Assembly: GCF_000260435.1 (NCBI RefSeq)
Contig: NZ_BACQ01000029.1
Span: 1 to 51,844 of the forward strand
Direction: 5' to 3'
DNA length: 51,844 bases
Source of the DNA: Lacticaseibacillus zeae DSM 20178 = KCTC 3804
GTDB lineage: Bacteria > Bacillota > Bacilli > Lactobacillales > Lactobacillaceae
Shown here: piece after piece, positions 34,502-44,630 of the stretch
Layout of the letters: each line of letters opens with the position of its first letter
How positions within the stretch are numbered: position 1 is the stretch's first letter
The notes under the pieces: generated by a model
Seen by the model: only the letters and a program-made list of their open reading frames with translations
Databases searched by the model: none
What the model was told of the DNA's origin: nothing
Made by a program: the position numbers and the translations under genes

Positions 34502-34536
34502 CAAAAACCCCCGCGGTCTCCCGCGGGGGTTTTGTG
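34502..34536. terminator. GC-rich bidirectional terminator
   Basis: AAAACCCCCGCGG and CCGCGGGGGTTTT flank a TCTC loop. It lies between iolR (plus) and the aldo/keto reductase gene (minus). Confidence 0.9.
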
Positions 34537-34572
34537 CAGTCATACAATGCTGACTGCATCGTCATTTTGCTC

Positions 34573-35433
34573 CTAGAAATCAGTAGTATCAGGATCCGTC
34601 GCCAAACCGGCTTCGCCATGTAACGCATCAATCAGCGTCATGTCGTGATGACTCAGTTCAAAGTCAAACAGCTGGGCGTTTTCTTTGATCCGCTCGTCAT
34701 GCACTGACTTTGGCAGCGGTAGGAAGCCATGTTGCAGTGACCAACGAAGCACCACTTGTGCCACGCTCTTGTTGTACCGTTCCGCAATCTTCTTAAGGGC
34801 TTCGACTTTAAAGATTTTGCCTGTGCCTAGTGGGCTATATGCTTCACTCAAAATATCATGTGCCTTGTTATAGTCCACGACTTCCGGCTGCAAATCACTT
34901 GGATTCAGGAAGATCTGATTGACCATCGGCTTGACGTTAGCGGTCTTGAGTAACGCGTCCAAATGCTTGGCGCGGAAGTTCGACACGCCAATCGCCCGCA
35001 GTTTGCCTGCTTGATAGGCTTCTTCCATGGCTTTCCACGAACCGGCATTAGCCTCTTCCCAGTTGTTACGGAATTGAACCGGGTTTGGCCAGTGAATCAA
35101 ATAAAGATCGACGTAATCAACACCAAGCTTTTGCAATGAGCGATCGATGGCGGCTTTGGTTGCTTCATAGCCATGATCGGCATTCCACAGTTTGGTGGTC
35201 AAAAAGATCTGATCGCGCGGAACTCCGGATGCCTTGATGCCTGCACCGACACTATCTTCGTTACCATAGGCAGCAGCTGTGTCGATATGCCGGTAGCCGG
35301 CAGCCAATGCGGTTTCCACACTGTGCTTGGCAACTTCCCCATCAGGTGTCTGCCAGGTGCCAAAGCCAACAATTGGAATCTTAACGCCATTGTTTAAAGT
35401 ATACGTGTCTGTCAATTTGGTTAAATGTGCCAA
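34573..35433 (-). CDS. Aldo/keto reductase (2,5-diketogluconate reductase-like)
   Basis: A protein of about 286 residues with a TIM-barrel AKR fold. GYRHIDTAAAYGNE carries the catalytic Asp and Tyr, DLYLIHWPNP the conserved His region, and GVSNF the cofactor end. The C-terminal motif LPLPKSVHDERIKEN binds NADPH. It reduces small carbonyl compounds; the physiological substrate is unknown. TTG 35433 is preferred because AAAGGAG is eight bases away; an ATG at 35442 abuts the site with no spacing. Single gene between the iolR terminator and the racemase/murE pair. Confidence 0.88.
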   Translation of the reverse strand: MAHLTKLTDTYTLNNGVKIPIVGFGTWQTPDGEVAKHSVETALAAGYRHIDTAAAYGNEDSVGAGIKASGVPRDQIFLTTKLWNADHGYEATKAAIDRSLQKLGVDYVDLYLIHWPNPVQFRNNWEEANAGSWKAMEEAYQAGKLRAIGVSNFRAKHLDALLKTANVKPMVNQIFLNPSDLQPEVVDYNKAHDILSEAYSPLGTGKIFKVEALKKIAERYNKSVAQVVLRWSLQHGFLPLPKSVHDERIKENAQLFDFELSHHDMTLIDALHGEAGLATDPDTTDF

Positions 35434-35520
35434 ATTCTGCATCTCCTTTACTTGAGAACTGATTTAAGCTTACCACAAGTAAGTAGCGTTTTGTATGGCC
35501 GTCTACCACTCAAAAATGAA

Positions 35521-35570
35521 TGATAACGCGTTCGCAGTCGCAGAAATCTCCTGTTCACGCTCGGCTCACA
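35521..35570 (-). repeat. Short inverted copy of the intergenic palindromic repeat
   Basis: Reverse-complemented, it reads GTGAGCCGAGCGTGAACAGG followed by AGATTTCTGCGACTGCGAACGCGTTAT, matching the short copy at 5913-5978. It reaches into the last codons of the racemase gene. Confidence 0.75.
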
Positions 35571-36315
35571 CCATTAGTTGATTCAAAAGCGCCTTACCGT
35601 CCGCTTCGCTCTTGCGGAAGGCTTTGCCTAATGCCAGCGTCTTGTCGACAATAATGCTCTGGGCATCGATAACGTGATACGGATGATCGCCCGCTTTTTC
35701 CTGCGCAAATGACAGCTCGGTGCAGCCGAGCACGATGACGTTGACATGAAAATCATCATGCATCCGCTTTAAGATGCGGTGATACAATTCAGCGCTAACT
35801 TCGCCTTTTTCTTTAACGTACTTGTAAATCAGTTCCGTGACCATGTCCTGGAGGGCCTGATCTCCCAAAACAACCTCGCGTCCCGTGTTTTCGATTTCCT
35901 GACTATAGATGCCATCTTTAATGGTACCTTGCGTGGCAATGAGTCCGATGCGTTTTTCATCGGGAAAACGTTCGCACATGTCGCGAATCGCCAGTCGTGG
36001 CATGTGTAACAACGGAATCGGCGTTGCAGCCGCCAACTGATCGTAAAAATAATGAGCCGTATTGCAAACAATCACAATAAACTCGGGATTCAGCAAGCTT
36101 TGTGCCTGGATATCCTCAAGTAAATCCGGATAAAAACTTGGTTTGCTGTGATCCAAAATGTAATCGGTTCGATCCGGCACGGTGGCATCATTGACCAGAA
36201 TATAATTGAGATATTCCTGATCACTGTGGGCATGCGTTCGTTGATTGAGCAGCCGCACGTAACTTTCTGTTGCGGGTGTGCCCATGCCTCCGATTACCGT
36301 GAAAAATTGACGCAT
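35566..36315 (-). CDS. Aspartate/glutamate racemase family protein
   Basis: A 249-residue cofactor-independent racemase with both catalytic cysteines: Cys84 in VIVCNTAHYF and Cys198 in VIVLGCTELSF. The N-terminal GGMGTPATESY favours the aspartate racemase branch over MurI. It begins five bases after murE, so the two are cotranscribed. In L. casei-type peptidoglycan the cross-bridge is D-Asp/D-Asn, so this enzyme plausibly supplies D-Asp for the wall (inference from the family and neighbour). Confidence 0.88.
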   Translation of the reverse strand: MRQFFTVIGGMGTPATESYVRLLNQRTHAHSDQEYLNYILVNDATVPDRTDYILDHSKPSFYPDLLEDIQAQSLLNPEFIVIVCNTAHYFYDQLAAATPIPLLHMPRLAIRDMCERFPDEKRIGLIATQGTIKDGIYSQEIENTGREVVLGDQALQDMVTELIYKYVKEKGEVSAELYHRILKRMHDDFHVNVIVLGCTELSFAQEKAGDHPYHVIDAQSIIVDKTLALGKAFRKSEADGKALLNQLMV

Positions 36316-36320
36316 TAATA

Positions 36321-37874
36321 TCAGCCTTCCTGTAACGACTTGGCAACTTCCTTCACAACCGCCATGTCAGTTGGCCACGGCGTATTGACGCCGCGAATCT
36401 TCTGATAAGGATCCGCGCCTTTCCCAGCTACGACCACCACATCTTGCGGCCCGCTGGCTTTAATCGCTTCGGTGATGGCCTCTTTGCGATCAAGCACCTT
36501 GTGGACTTTGACCTTGCTATGATCGATTTTGCTGTCAATTTCGTTGACAATATTAGCAGGATCTTCGTAACCGGGATCATCGGTTGTGAGATAGGCTTCC
36601 GTACCTAGTTCAGTAAGCACTTTGGCAAACCCCGGCCGCCGGGAAACGCCTTTATCACCAGGCGACCCGACCACAACCAGCATCCGCGGATCTTTGTATG
36701 AACGCTTCAAAAATGATAAAAGTGCCTTCATGCTGGCATAGTTATGGGCATAATCAACATAAACCGTGCCATGACCAGCAATCTGAACATGTTCCATCCG
36801 CCCGGGTATTTTAACCTTAGCAATCCCCGGAACTGCTGCTGATGCATCAACGCCTGCCAATCCGGCACCAATGATCGCTGCGGTCGCGTTATTTTCATTA
36901 AAATCGCCGATTAACGCAAGCGAATAATGGCCGCCAATATTGAGTGCGGCCGCTTTTTCCGTTACCGGCACTAATGTAAAGCGACTTTCGGCAACGTCCG
37001 CTTCCTGACTGTCAAACCGAAAGTCGATGTCAATATCGTCGCGCTTAGGCTTGAAGCCGGCACTGGCAAATAAATAAATACTTTCCGGATAAGTCGTCGT
37101 TGTCGCTGCAGCATAAACTTGGTCAAAATGCTCGGTTTCGGCATTGATCACGACTTTGCGCGCATTAACCAACAACTGCAGCTTATTGTGCAGATAGTTG
37201 GCAAACGTTGGATGCTCGTTCGGCCCGATATGATCAGGCGTGATGTTTAAGAAGAATCCGACATCATAAGTCAACCCGAAAACGCGATTGCGCAGATAAG
37301 CCTGACTCGACACCTCCATCACCAGATGGGTCATGCCGTTTTCAACTGCCTCCCGCATATCGCGGAATAAATCCAAACTTTCCGGCGTGGTTAGGTTTGA
37401 TTTGAAGCGTTGATTCGGTTCCGGGCCGACAACCGTGTCAATCGTTGAGAATAAGGCGATATGCCGTGGACGCGCTTCGTTCAAAATAGCTTCAGTGAAG
37501 TACGACGCCGTGGTCTTGCCTTTGGTACCTGTATAGGCAATCACAAACAGGTCATCTTGCGGATAGTCGAAAAAGGCAGCGCTGAGAATCGCCATGGCTT
37601 TGGTAATATTCCGGACAATTAAGGCATTGAGTCCATTGCCTTCCACATACGGTTTTTCCGCAACATAGGTTTTGGCGCCGTTGTCTTTGGCCATCGACAA
37701 ATAAATCGGCCGAAACTTATCACCTTTGCAGAAAAACAGCGTCGGGCCAGACACTTTCCGCGAGTCATAAGCAATGCCGGTCATGTCGACGTCTTCGGTG
37801 GTTTGGATGGCCGCGCTTTTTAGTAAATGGTGTTCCTTCAACAATAAAATACAAGCTCTAAGTGATAGTGCCAT
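36321..37874 (-). CDS. murE: UDP-MurNAc-L-Ala-D-Glu ligase MurE, likely L-lysine type
   Basis: A 517-residue Mur ligase. GTKGKTT (116-122) is the ATP-binding loop. TTPESLDLF and HLVMEVSSQA are family motifs, and PGRMEHVQ and VDYAHN follow. At the position where DAP-type enzymes have DNPR it has DDPGYEDP (about 432-439), consistent with L-Lys as third residue, as in this bacterial group. It adds that residue to the peptidoglycan precursor. AAAGGAG is seven bases before the ATG. A racemase follows five bases later. Confidence 0.92.
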   Translation of the reverse strand: MALSLRACILLLKEHHLLKSAAIQTTEDVDMTGIAYDSRKVSGPTLFFCKGDKFRPIYLSMAKDNGAKTYVAEKPYVEGNGLNALIVRNITKAMAILSAAFFDYPQDDLFVIAYTGTKGKTTASYFTEAILNEARPRHIALFSTIDTVVGPEPNQRFKSNLTTPESLDLFRDMREAVENGMTHLVMEVSSQAYLRNRVFGLTYDVGFFLNITPDHIGPNEHPTFANYLHNKLQLLVNARKVVINAETEHFDQVYAAATTTTYPESIYLFASAGFKPKRDDIDIDFRFDSQEADVAESRFTLVPVTEKAAALNIGGHYSLALIGDFNENNATAAIIGAGLAGVDASAAVPGIAKVKIPGRMEHVQIAGHGTVYVDYAHNYASMKALLSFLKRSYKDPRMLVVVGSPGDKGVSRRPGFAKVLTELGTEAYLTTDDPGYEDPANIVNEIDSKIDHSKVKVHKVLDRKEAITEAIKASGPQDVVVVAGKGADPYQKIRGVNTPWPTDMAVVKEVAKSLQEG

Positions 37875-37912
37875 TGGGCTGCTCCTTTTTATATGCCGTT
37901 ATTTCAAGCTTC

Positions 37913-37918
37913 ATTATA
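37913..37918 (-). promoter_or_regulatory. -10 element of murE
   Basis: A perfect TATAAT on the minus strand 39 bases upstream of murE; the -35 is not clear. Confidence 0.45.
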
Positions 37919-37996
37919 GCATAAGCATTGACGTGGCTTTGAGGTTGATTGTTCATGTGATCAACTGACAGACTACTTCAAATGGGGGGGGACGCG

Positions 37997-38476
37997 TTAC
38001 GCGTTCGCTTTTCCTGTCTGAATCGCAAGAATCGTCACCTGATAAGTGCCGCTTGGGGCAGTGACAGTGACCGTATCACCTGCATGATGGCGCCGAATCG
38101 CGGCTCCCAATGGCGAGTTGACAGCAAGCTTGTCAGCACCCATGCCAGCTTCTGCCGGACCACCCAACTCATAGGTGGCTTGATCATCGTCATCATCAAA
38201 CTTAAGCTTGACTGTATTGCCAATATCAGCCATATCGCTTGCAGCCGGCGCCGTGACTTTAGCGTAACGAATCAACTTATCAAGATACCGCAGCCGCCCT
38301 TCCAATTGCCGCAGTTCACGTTTGGCCGCACTGTATTCGGCATTTTCCGACCGATCGCCTAACGCTGCGGCTTCGGCAAGATTCTTGATCTTCGCCGGAC
38401 GAATCGCTTTCAGATCCTCAACCTCTTGCTTCAGACTAGCCAATCCGGCCGGAGTAATTTCGTGATAAGTCACCAT
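37997..38476 (-). CDS. greA: Transcript cleavage/elongation factor GreA
   Basis: A 159-residue Gre factor. The N-terminal coiled coil contains LKQEVEDLKAIRPAKIKNLAEA and the acidic tip GDRSENAEY; the C-terminal FKBP-like domain includes VNSPLGAAIRRHHAGDTV. It rescues backtracked RNA polymerase. ATG 38476 is chosen behind GGGAGG, and gives the family length; the frame continues 26 codons upstream through a terminator and is not coding there. The gene end lies in a GCGAACGCGTAACGCG stretch that resembles the tail of the palindromic repeat. Confidence 0.93.
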   Translation of the reverse strand: MVTYHEITPAGLASLKQEVEDLKAIRPAKIKNLAEAAALGDRSENAEYSAAKRELRQLEGRLRYLDKLIRYAKVTAPAASDMADIGNTVKLKFDDDDDQATYELGGPAEAGMGADKLAVNSPLGAAIRRHHAGDTVTVTAPSGTYQVTILAIQTGKANA

Positions 38477-38493
38477 GATGACCGCCTCCCTAA

Positions 38494-38544
38494 CAAAAAG
38501 GTGAACGTGTTGATCTCCGTTTCGGAGTCCAAAACATTCACCAC
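38494..38544 (-). terminator. Terminator of the two-component system/dacA operon
   Basis: On the minus strand GGTGAATGTTTTGG...CTCCG pairs with CGGAG...CACGTTCACC around AAA, followed by TTTTTG. It also forms the upstream boundary of greA. Confidence 0.75.
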
Positions 38545-38563
38545 TTAACATCATTGTTGTCGC

Positions 38564-39874
38564 TTAAAAAATATTGCCGAAGAAATCACCAATCCCGCGG
38601 AAGATCAGGACAAAGAAGTTAGCCTTTGGATCTGCCTTGGTGGTCTTAAGCGTGATCCCTTCACGTTTTGCACCGCCGACAAATCCAAGCGAATCACCCT
38701 TGGCCGTCACTTCCAGATGGCCGATCGTAGCACCTTTCTTAACCGGTGCTTCAATCGTGTTCTTCTTGACCCCTTTTGCAGGTGTATAAGTATACTTTAG
38801 ATCCTGTTTACTGGTATCTGACGGAACCACTGCGACAGCCTTGGTGACTGGGGCAATCGGTGCTGTCCGTGCTTTGCCGCGATTAACCGTGACATTGCGA
38901 TAACCTTTGATACCTTGTCCTGCATCAGCCAATTGAACTGTCTTCCAGTTTTCCAGAACATGATTCATCAACTTCTTGGTTTGGTCAAACCGTCGAGTCT
39001 TAGCATCCCCATTGGCGTGTAAGACCACCGTGATAATCCGCATGCCGTTCTTTTTGACTGTACCGGTGAAACAGTCGCCGGCAGCGTCAGATGTGCCGGT
39101 CTTCAGTCCGTCAACTGGCAGATTTTTATCATATGAAACCAGGCCCTTTAACATCCAGTCCCAGTTTTCCATATTAATCGCGTCATCGGTTCCTTTACGG
39201 AAAGTCTGTTTGGCAATGCTGGTGGTTTTCAGGACTTCCGGATGATCTTTAAGTAAGTGTTGCGCAACTTGGGCCATATCTTTGGCGGACATTTCGTTTT
39301 CCGCCTGATCGCCGGTGCCGGGTACTTTAGCGTCTTTTAATTGGCTGTTGTTGAGGCCAGTCACGTTGACAATTTTGGCATCCGTAATGCCCCAGCTCTT
39401 AAGCTTGGCGGTCATTTGATTGACGAATTTTTCCTGACTGCCGGCCACCGTTTTGGCGAGCAGCATCATGGCGGCGTTCGCCGAATAAATCAGCGAGGCA
39501 TCGTACAACTCACGTACCGAGTAGGAACCGTCCCTCCGCAATGGCACATTGCTAAGGTCGCGATCCTGACTAAGTGACCAGATTGTCTTATCCAAGGTCA
39601 CCTTGTCGTCCCATTTGATTTTTCCCGAATCAATGGCGTCCAGCACCAGTTCGATACTCAACATCTTGGTCATGGATGCAATCGGCAACACGCTATCGGC
39701 ATTCTTGGCGTACAGCACTTTCCCGGTTGTGGGTTCAATGGCAACCGCCGCCTTAGCATCAACCACATTCGTATCGCTACTTTCCGCAGCAGCAACCGAG
39801 ACCGCCGGAGCAGCACCACCAATCATTAACACCGCGACCATCGCGGCAATCAACCCACGCAACAACTTCTTCAT
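38564..39874 (-). CDS. dacA: D-alanyl-D-alanine carboxypeptidase (PBP5-type)
   Basis: A 436-residue penicillin-binding protein of the S11 family. A signal peptide (about 1-30) precedes the catalytic triad of motifs: SMTK (Ser67, Lys70), SAN (131-133) and KTGT (258-261). The C-terminal PBP5 beta domain ends in an amphipathic helix FFVLIFRGIGDFFGNIF for membrane attachment. It trims the terminal D-Ala from stem peptides outside the membrane. Its ATG overlaps the kinase TGA, so it is translationally coupled to the two-component system. Confidence 0.94.
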   Translation of the reverse strand: MKKLLRGLIAAMVAVLMIGGAAPAVSVAAAESSDTNVVDAKAAVAIEPTTGKVLYAKNADSVLPIASMTKMLSIELVLDAIDSGKIKWDDKVTLDKTIWSLSQDRDLSNVPLRRDGSYSVRELYDASLIYSANAAMMLLAKTVAGSQEKFVNQMTAKLKSWGITDAKIVNVTGLNNSQLKDAKVPGTGDQAENEMSAKDMAQVAQHLLKDHPEVLKTTSIAKQTFRKGTDDAINMENWDWMLKGLVSYDKNLPVDGLKTGTSDAAGDCFTGTVKKNGMRIITVVLHANGDAKTRRFDQTKKLMNHVLENWKTVQLADAGQGIKGYRNVTVNRGKARTAPIAPVTKAVAVVPSDTSKQDLKYTYTPAKGVKKNTIEAPVKKGATIGHLEVTAKGDSLGFVGGAKREGITLKTTKADPKANFFVLIFRGIGDFFGNIF

Positions 39875-41061
39875 TTTGACTTTCCTGCTTCCTCATTAGA
39901 ATGATTTTGGTTATCGGTCAGTGAAGCACCGACTTTTAATGGTAAATGAATCACAAAACTCGTCAACTCCGGACTGGAATCGGCATAAATATAACCGCCA
40001 TGCAACGCAATAATGCTTTGGGCAATCGCAAGTCCCAATCCGGTTCCGCCGGTTTCCTGCGAACGACTTTCTTCAACTCGATAGAACCGGTCGAACAGCT
40101 GATTCAACGAGTCGTTAGGAATCTGGGCGCCATCATTGGAAACTTTCACAACCACTTCACTGCCAATGCGCTGTGCGTCCAGAAAAATATGCCGTCCGCC
40201 TTGACCATACTTCAACGCATTGACAATCAGGTTGTTGAACACCCGTCCCAGTTTCTCAGTGTCAGCCTCCATCATTAACGGGTTCGGCTCACCACTGACG
40301 AGAATCCGCATATGTTTCTTATGTGCTTCGAGCTCAAAACTGGCAGCGAGCTGTTCCAGCATCGCAATCATGTTAAACCGAACCGGGTTAAGCTTGGTGG
40401 TGGTCGACTTGACTTTCGTATATTCAAACAAGTCTTCAACCAGCACCTTCATTTGTTTGGCCTTCAAATAAGCGGTGTGCGTATATTTGAGCAACTCTTC
40501 GTCACTGCGGTATTGATGGTCTTCAATCAATCCCAGATAACCGATAATGGACGTTAATGGCGTTCGAATATCATGACTGACGTTGGTAATCAGCTCGTCT
40601 TTGCTTTGCTCGATGCGCCGCTCTTCCGCCATCGAATTGACCGTCGAATCAACCAGTGCATTGATGCTGCTGACAACCTTTTGCAATTCGGTGTTCACTT
40701 CAAACTTAATCCGATGATCAAGATGGCCATCTGCAATATAGTGCAGCTCGGCGATGACGTGGCGCATCTGCATTTGCCGATACCGTCGTGCCAAGCGCCA
40801 ATACACCACAATCACATCAGCAATCGCCATCATGGTAAGAAACAGATTCGACCAGCTCCAGAGGTGAAAACCGCCGCGACCAAAAGTCAAATTCGTTTTC
40901 ACACCCCAGATGGCATTTTCCAATCCAGGATTATGCGCGATCATCTGGTTAATCAGCACTAACAACGCAAAATTCAGCATCAGTAGCAAAATCACCGTCA
41001 CAATGCCTTCAATCCACAGTTCGGATTTTTCCTTTGCGGTGAGTTTGACTTTTTCGCTCAT
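39871..41061 (-). CDS. Sensor histidine kinase (VanS-like)
   Basis: A 396-residue membrane kinase with two spans (about 18-40 and 70-90) enclosing a short extracellular loop of about 30 residues. A linker region is followed by the HisKA box NVSHDIRTPLTSIIGYLG (His163), the N box NNLIVNALKYG and G boxes GGTGLGLAIAQS. The short external loop suggests sensing within or near the membrane, as in VanS-type kinases. It pairs with the response regulator three bases upstream and overlaps dacA by ATGA. Confidence 0.92.
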   Translation of the reverse strand: MSEKVKLTAKEKSELWIEGIVTVILLLMLNFALLVLINQMIAHNPGLENAIWGVKTNLTFGRGGFHLWSWSNLFLTMMAIADVIVVYWRLARRYRQMQMRHVIAELHYIADGHLDHRIKFEVNTELQKVVSSINALVDSTVNSMAEERRIEQSKDELITNVSHDIRTPLTSIIGYLGLIEDHQYRSDEELLKYTHTAYLKAKQMKVLVEDLFEYTKVKSTTTKLNPVRFNMIAMLEQLAASFELEAHKKHMRILVSGEPNPLMMEADTEKLGRVFNNLIVNALKYGQGGRHIFLDAQRIGSEVVVKVSNDGAQIPNDSLNQLFDRFYRVEESRSQETGGTGLGLAIAQSIIALHGGYIYADSSPELTSFVIHLPLKVGASLTDNQNHSNEEAGKSK

Positions 41062-41064
41062 GAA

Positions 41065-41751
41065 TTAGGCCTCGACCTTGTAACCAACGCCCCAGACGGT
41101 TTCAATGACCTTTTCACCATCGGTTGCCTCTTCAATTTTATCGCGGAGATGTGACACGTGGACCATGACGGTTTTCGCCGAAACAATGGATTCCTGTTGC
41201 CAAACCCGCTCAAAAATTTCGTCAGCCGAAAAAACTCGGTTGGGATGGCTTGCAAGTAAATACAAAATACCGAATTCCAACGCGGTCAGCTGAATTTGTT
41301 TGCCGGTCAAAGTCGTCACTTCATGGCTGTCCTTTTTGATGGTTAACGGGCCAACCTCAAGCACATCCGGTTCCGGATTGGTGACTTCGTTTTGACTCCG
41401 ACGCAACAGACTCTTGACGCGCGCCATCACTTCTAGCGGGTTAAACGGCTTGGTTACGTAATCGTCAGCGCCAGTAATCAGACCCTGAATCTTGTCCATA
41501 TCCGCCGTTTTGGCTGACACAATGATGATCGGAATCTGCGAATCTTTGCGGACTTCTTTCACCACGTCCATGCCCGACATATTCGGCATCATAATATCTA
41601 AAATCATCAAAGCAATATCCGGATTGGTCACGAGTTTGGTAATCGCTTCTTTTCCCGAGTATGCTTGAATCGGTTCATAGCCTTCGTTTTTTACGTAAAT
41701 GCTCAGTAATTCAACGATTTCTTTATCATCGTCAACAATTAATATCTTCAT
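41065..41751 (-). CDS. Response regulator (OmpR family, VanR-like)
   Basis: A 228-residue regulator: receiver domain with acidic pocket DDD (7-9), phospho-acceptor Asp52 in LDIMMPNMSG and Lys101 in KPFNPLEV. The OmpR-type winged helix (LTALEFGILYLL, VMVHVSHLRDKI, VWGVGYK) follows. It most resembles VanR-type regulators. ATG 41751 is chosen, with GGAG seven bases upstream; the frame extends 18 codons back. A TACAAT -10 lies at 41804-41809 on the minus strand. DacA, coupled downstream, is a likely target through autoregulation. Confidence 0.92.
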   Translation of the reverse strand: MKILIVDDDKEIVELLSIYVKNEGYEPIQAYSGKEAITKLVTNPDIALMILDIMMPNMSGMDVVKEVRKDSQIPIIIVSAKTADMDKIQGLITGADDYVTKPFNPLEVMARVKSLLRRSQNEVTNPEPDVLEVGPLTIKKDSHEVTTLTGKQIQLTALEFGILYLLASHPNRVFSADEIFERVWQQESIVSAKTVMVHVSHLRDKIEEATDGEKVIETVWGVGYKVEA

Positions 41752-41894
41752 ATTTTTAACTCCATTTATAGAACGATCGGTAAGGACTGTCACATCAATG
41801 TCCATTGTACCAAAATTGAACCGGGAATTCTTTACGAAAAACCTAAGAAAAAGCGGGTTACAGCGTTATTCATGCTAAAAAGGAGGCGACATTT

Positions 41895-42584
41895 TTGGAA
41901 AAATTAACCAATGTTGTGGCCGCCAGTCTGCCTCGGGGCATGCGAATCGCCGGTATCAATATCGCGCATACCAGTGGCAGCACCTATTGGCTTTTGTACC
42001 AGCAGCCAGACTGGTTAACGTTGCGGCTTGCCACGCATGTTCATTGGTTGAATGGGGTGCAGCAACTACAGGTTATTTGGCCTGATATGCCCGATGTTAC
42101 GGGACTCAAACCGGTTTTGACCCAAGCATTGGTGAGTCCGGCAGCACACCAAGCTGCGTTTACATTCACGCCAACCGATATCGCCATTGCTAACATGCTG
42201 CTGTGGGCGGCGACCCGCAAACTGGTATTCATGCTCCGCCTGACACCGGCAATGGCCAGCACCCACAAGCACCGCCAATTCGATTTGCATCAGGATCTTG
42301 AGCCCTTGCCGCTTTTCCTGGGTGATCGGAATAACAGTAACGATTTGTTGTTACCAGTCGCTGATCAGCACCTGCAACACCACTTGATTCAGTTTTATAG
42401 CCGAAACCTGTTATTTACGCAATTTTCCGGTCATCATTTGATTAAGCTCTTGCCAACCGCGCAATGGTTGCAGACGATGTTGACGATCATGCCGCCGACC
42501 CGTGCCTGGTCAATAACAGTGGCAACGACTTTTGGAACGCAGATGCTTGAGGTTTTCCACCAGGCGCGATTGCGGTATCGTTAA
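41895..42584 (+). CDS. Hypothetical protein, 229 aa, TTG start
   Basis: I do not recognise this protein. It lacks a signal peptide or clear membrane segment, is rich in Leu, Gln, His and Trp, and starts LTNVVAASLPRGMRIAGINIAH. The middle part has a hydrophobic helix (IAIANMLLWAATRKLVFMLRL) and the C-terminal half is His-rich (HLQHHLIQFY, GHHLIKLL). TTG 41895 is the start, with AGGAGG eight bases upstream. It is a single gene divergent from the two-component system and followed by the structured element at 42707. Confidence 0.7.
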   Translation: MEKLTNVVAASLPRGMRIAGINIAHTSGSTYWLLYQQPDWLTLRLATHVHWLNGVQQLQVIWPDMPDVTGLKPVLTQALVSPAAHQAAFTFTPTDIAIANMLLWAATRKLVFMLRLTPAMASTHKHRQFDLHQDLEPLPLFLGDRNNSNDLLLPVADQHLQHHLIQFYSRNLLFTQFSGHHLIKLLPTAQWLQTMLTIMPPTRAWSITVATTFGTQMLEVFHQARLRYR

Positions 42585-42706
42585 GTTTTAAACACAAACG
42601 ATATTGTGACACAATTCCGAAGAACATTTATAGTTTAATGAATTCAGGTCGAAACAGAAAATTCTTAGGCAATAAGTTCCATGACGTGCCAAACTGCGCA
42701 ATCTCC

Positions 42707-42842
42707 GGCCAGCTGGGGGCTGGAACGTGGTGGGCACGACTTAGAGCCTCTGCAAAACCGGCAGAGTCTCTAAGCTCGGCCTTGTACTACGCTGGGAAGA
42801 CCGCCCAGCTAGTACAATCTCACCACTGAGCCCCATCTGGCC
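42707..42842. ncRNA. Three-way-junction-like structured element of unknown function
   Basis: Outer arms GGCCAG, TGGGG and GTGGTG (42707-42732) pair with CACCAC, CCCCA and CTGGCC (42821-42842). Inside are two hairpins. The first is 42740-42774: CTTAGAG and CTCTGC with GCAGAG and CTCTAAG. The second is 42782-42817: TTGTACTA and GCTGGG with CCCAGC and TAGTACAA. Their 7-nt loops are AAAACCG and AAGACCG. It may be a small RNA, a cis-element or a mobile palindrome; strand unknown. Confidence 0.45.
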
Positions 42843-42904
42843 TACGATTGCTCCGCTTTGGCACTGATGTCTGAACATTCCTAACGAATTGCTCTTGGAA
42901 AAAC

Positions 42905-42947
42905 AAAAAGCGAATACACTCGTTGTTGTTGAGTGCATTCGCTTTTT
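42905..42947. terminator. Terminator of guaB (bidirectional)
   Basis: AAAAAGCGAATACACTC pairs with GAGTGCATTCGCTTTTTT around GTTGTTGTT, with one mismatch. Confidence 0.88.
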
Positions 42948-42997
42948 TATTGTCGCCATGGCTTAAGGCTCAGCCACTTTTTTAATAGCGTCTTAAA

Positions 42998-44557
<1,560 letters not shown>

Positions 44558-44630
44558 TCGCAATTTTTTTGAAAAGACCGGTATCATAGGCCTAAAAATG
44601 AAAGAAAGTCTCATAATTGTTCAGTCTGAT

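Larger units (their letters stand above)
42585..42997. other. 413-bp intergenic region with structured element and terminator
   Basis: After the orphan gene come an AT-rich promoter-like stretch (TTGTGA near 42604, TATAGT near 42630), the multi-hairpin element at 42707-42842 and the guaB terminator at 42905-42947. No convincing coding sequence. Confidence 0.6.

Noticed and set aside
37985-38010. G-run and GCGTTACGCG near the end of greA as another repeat copy
   Set aside because: It shares only about ten bases with the repeat terminus; too short to call.
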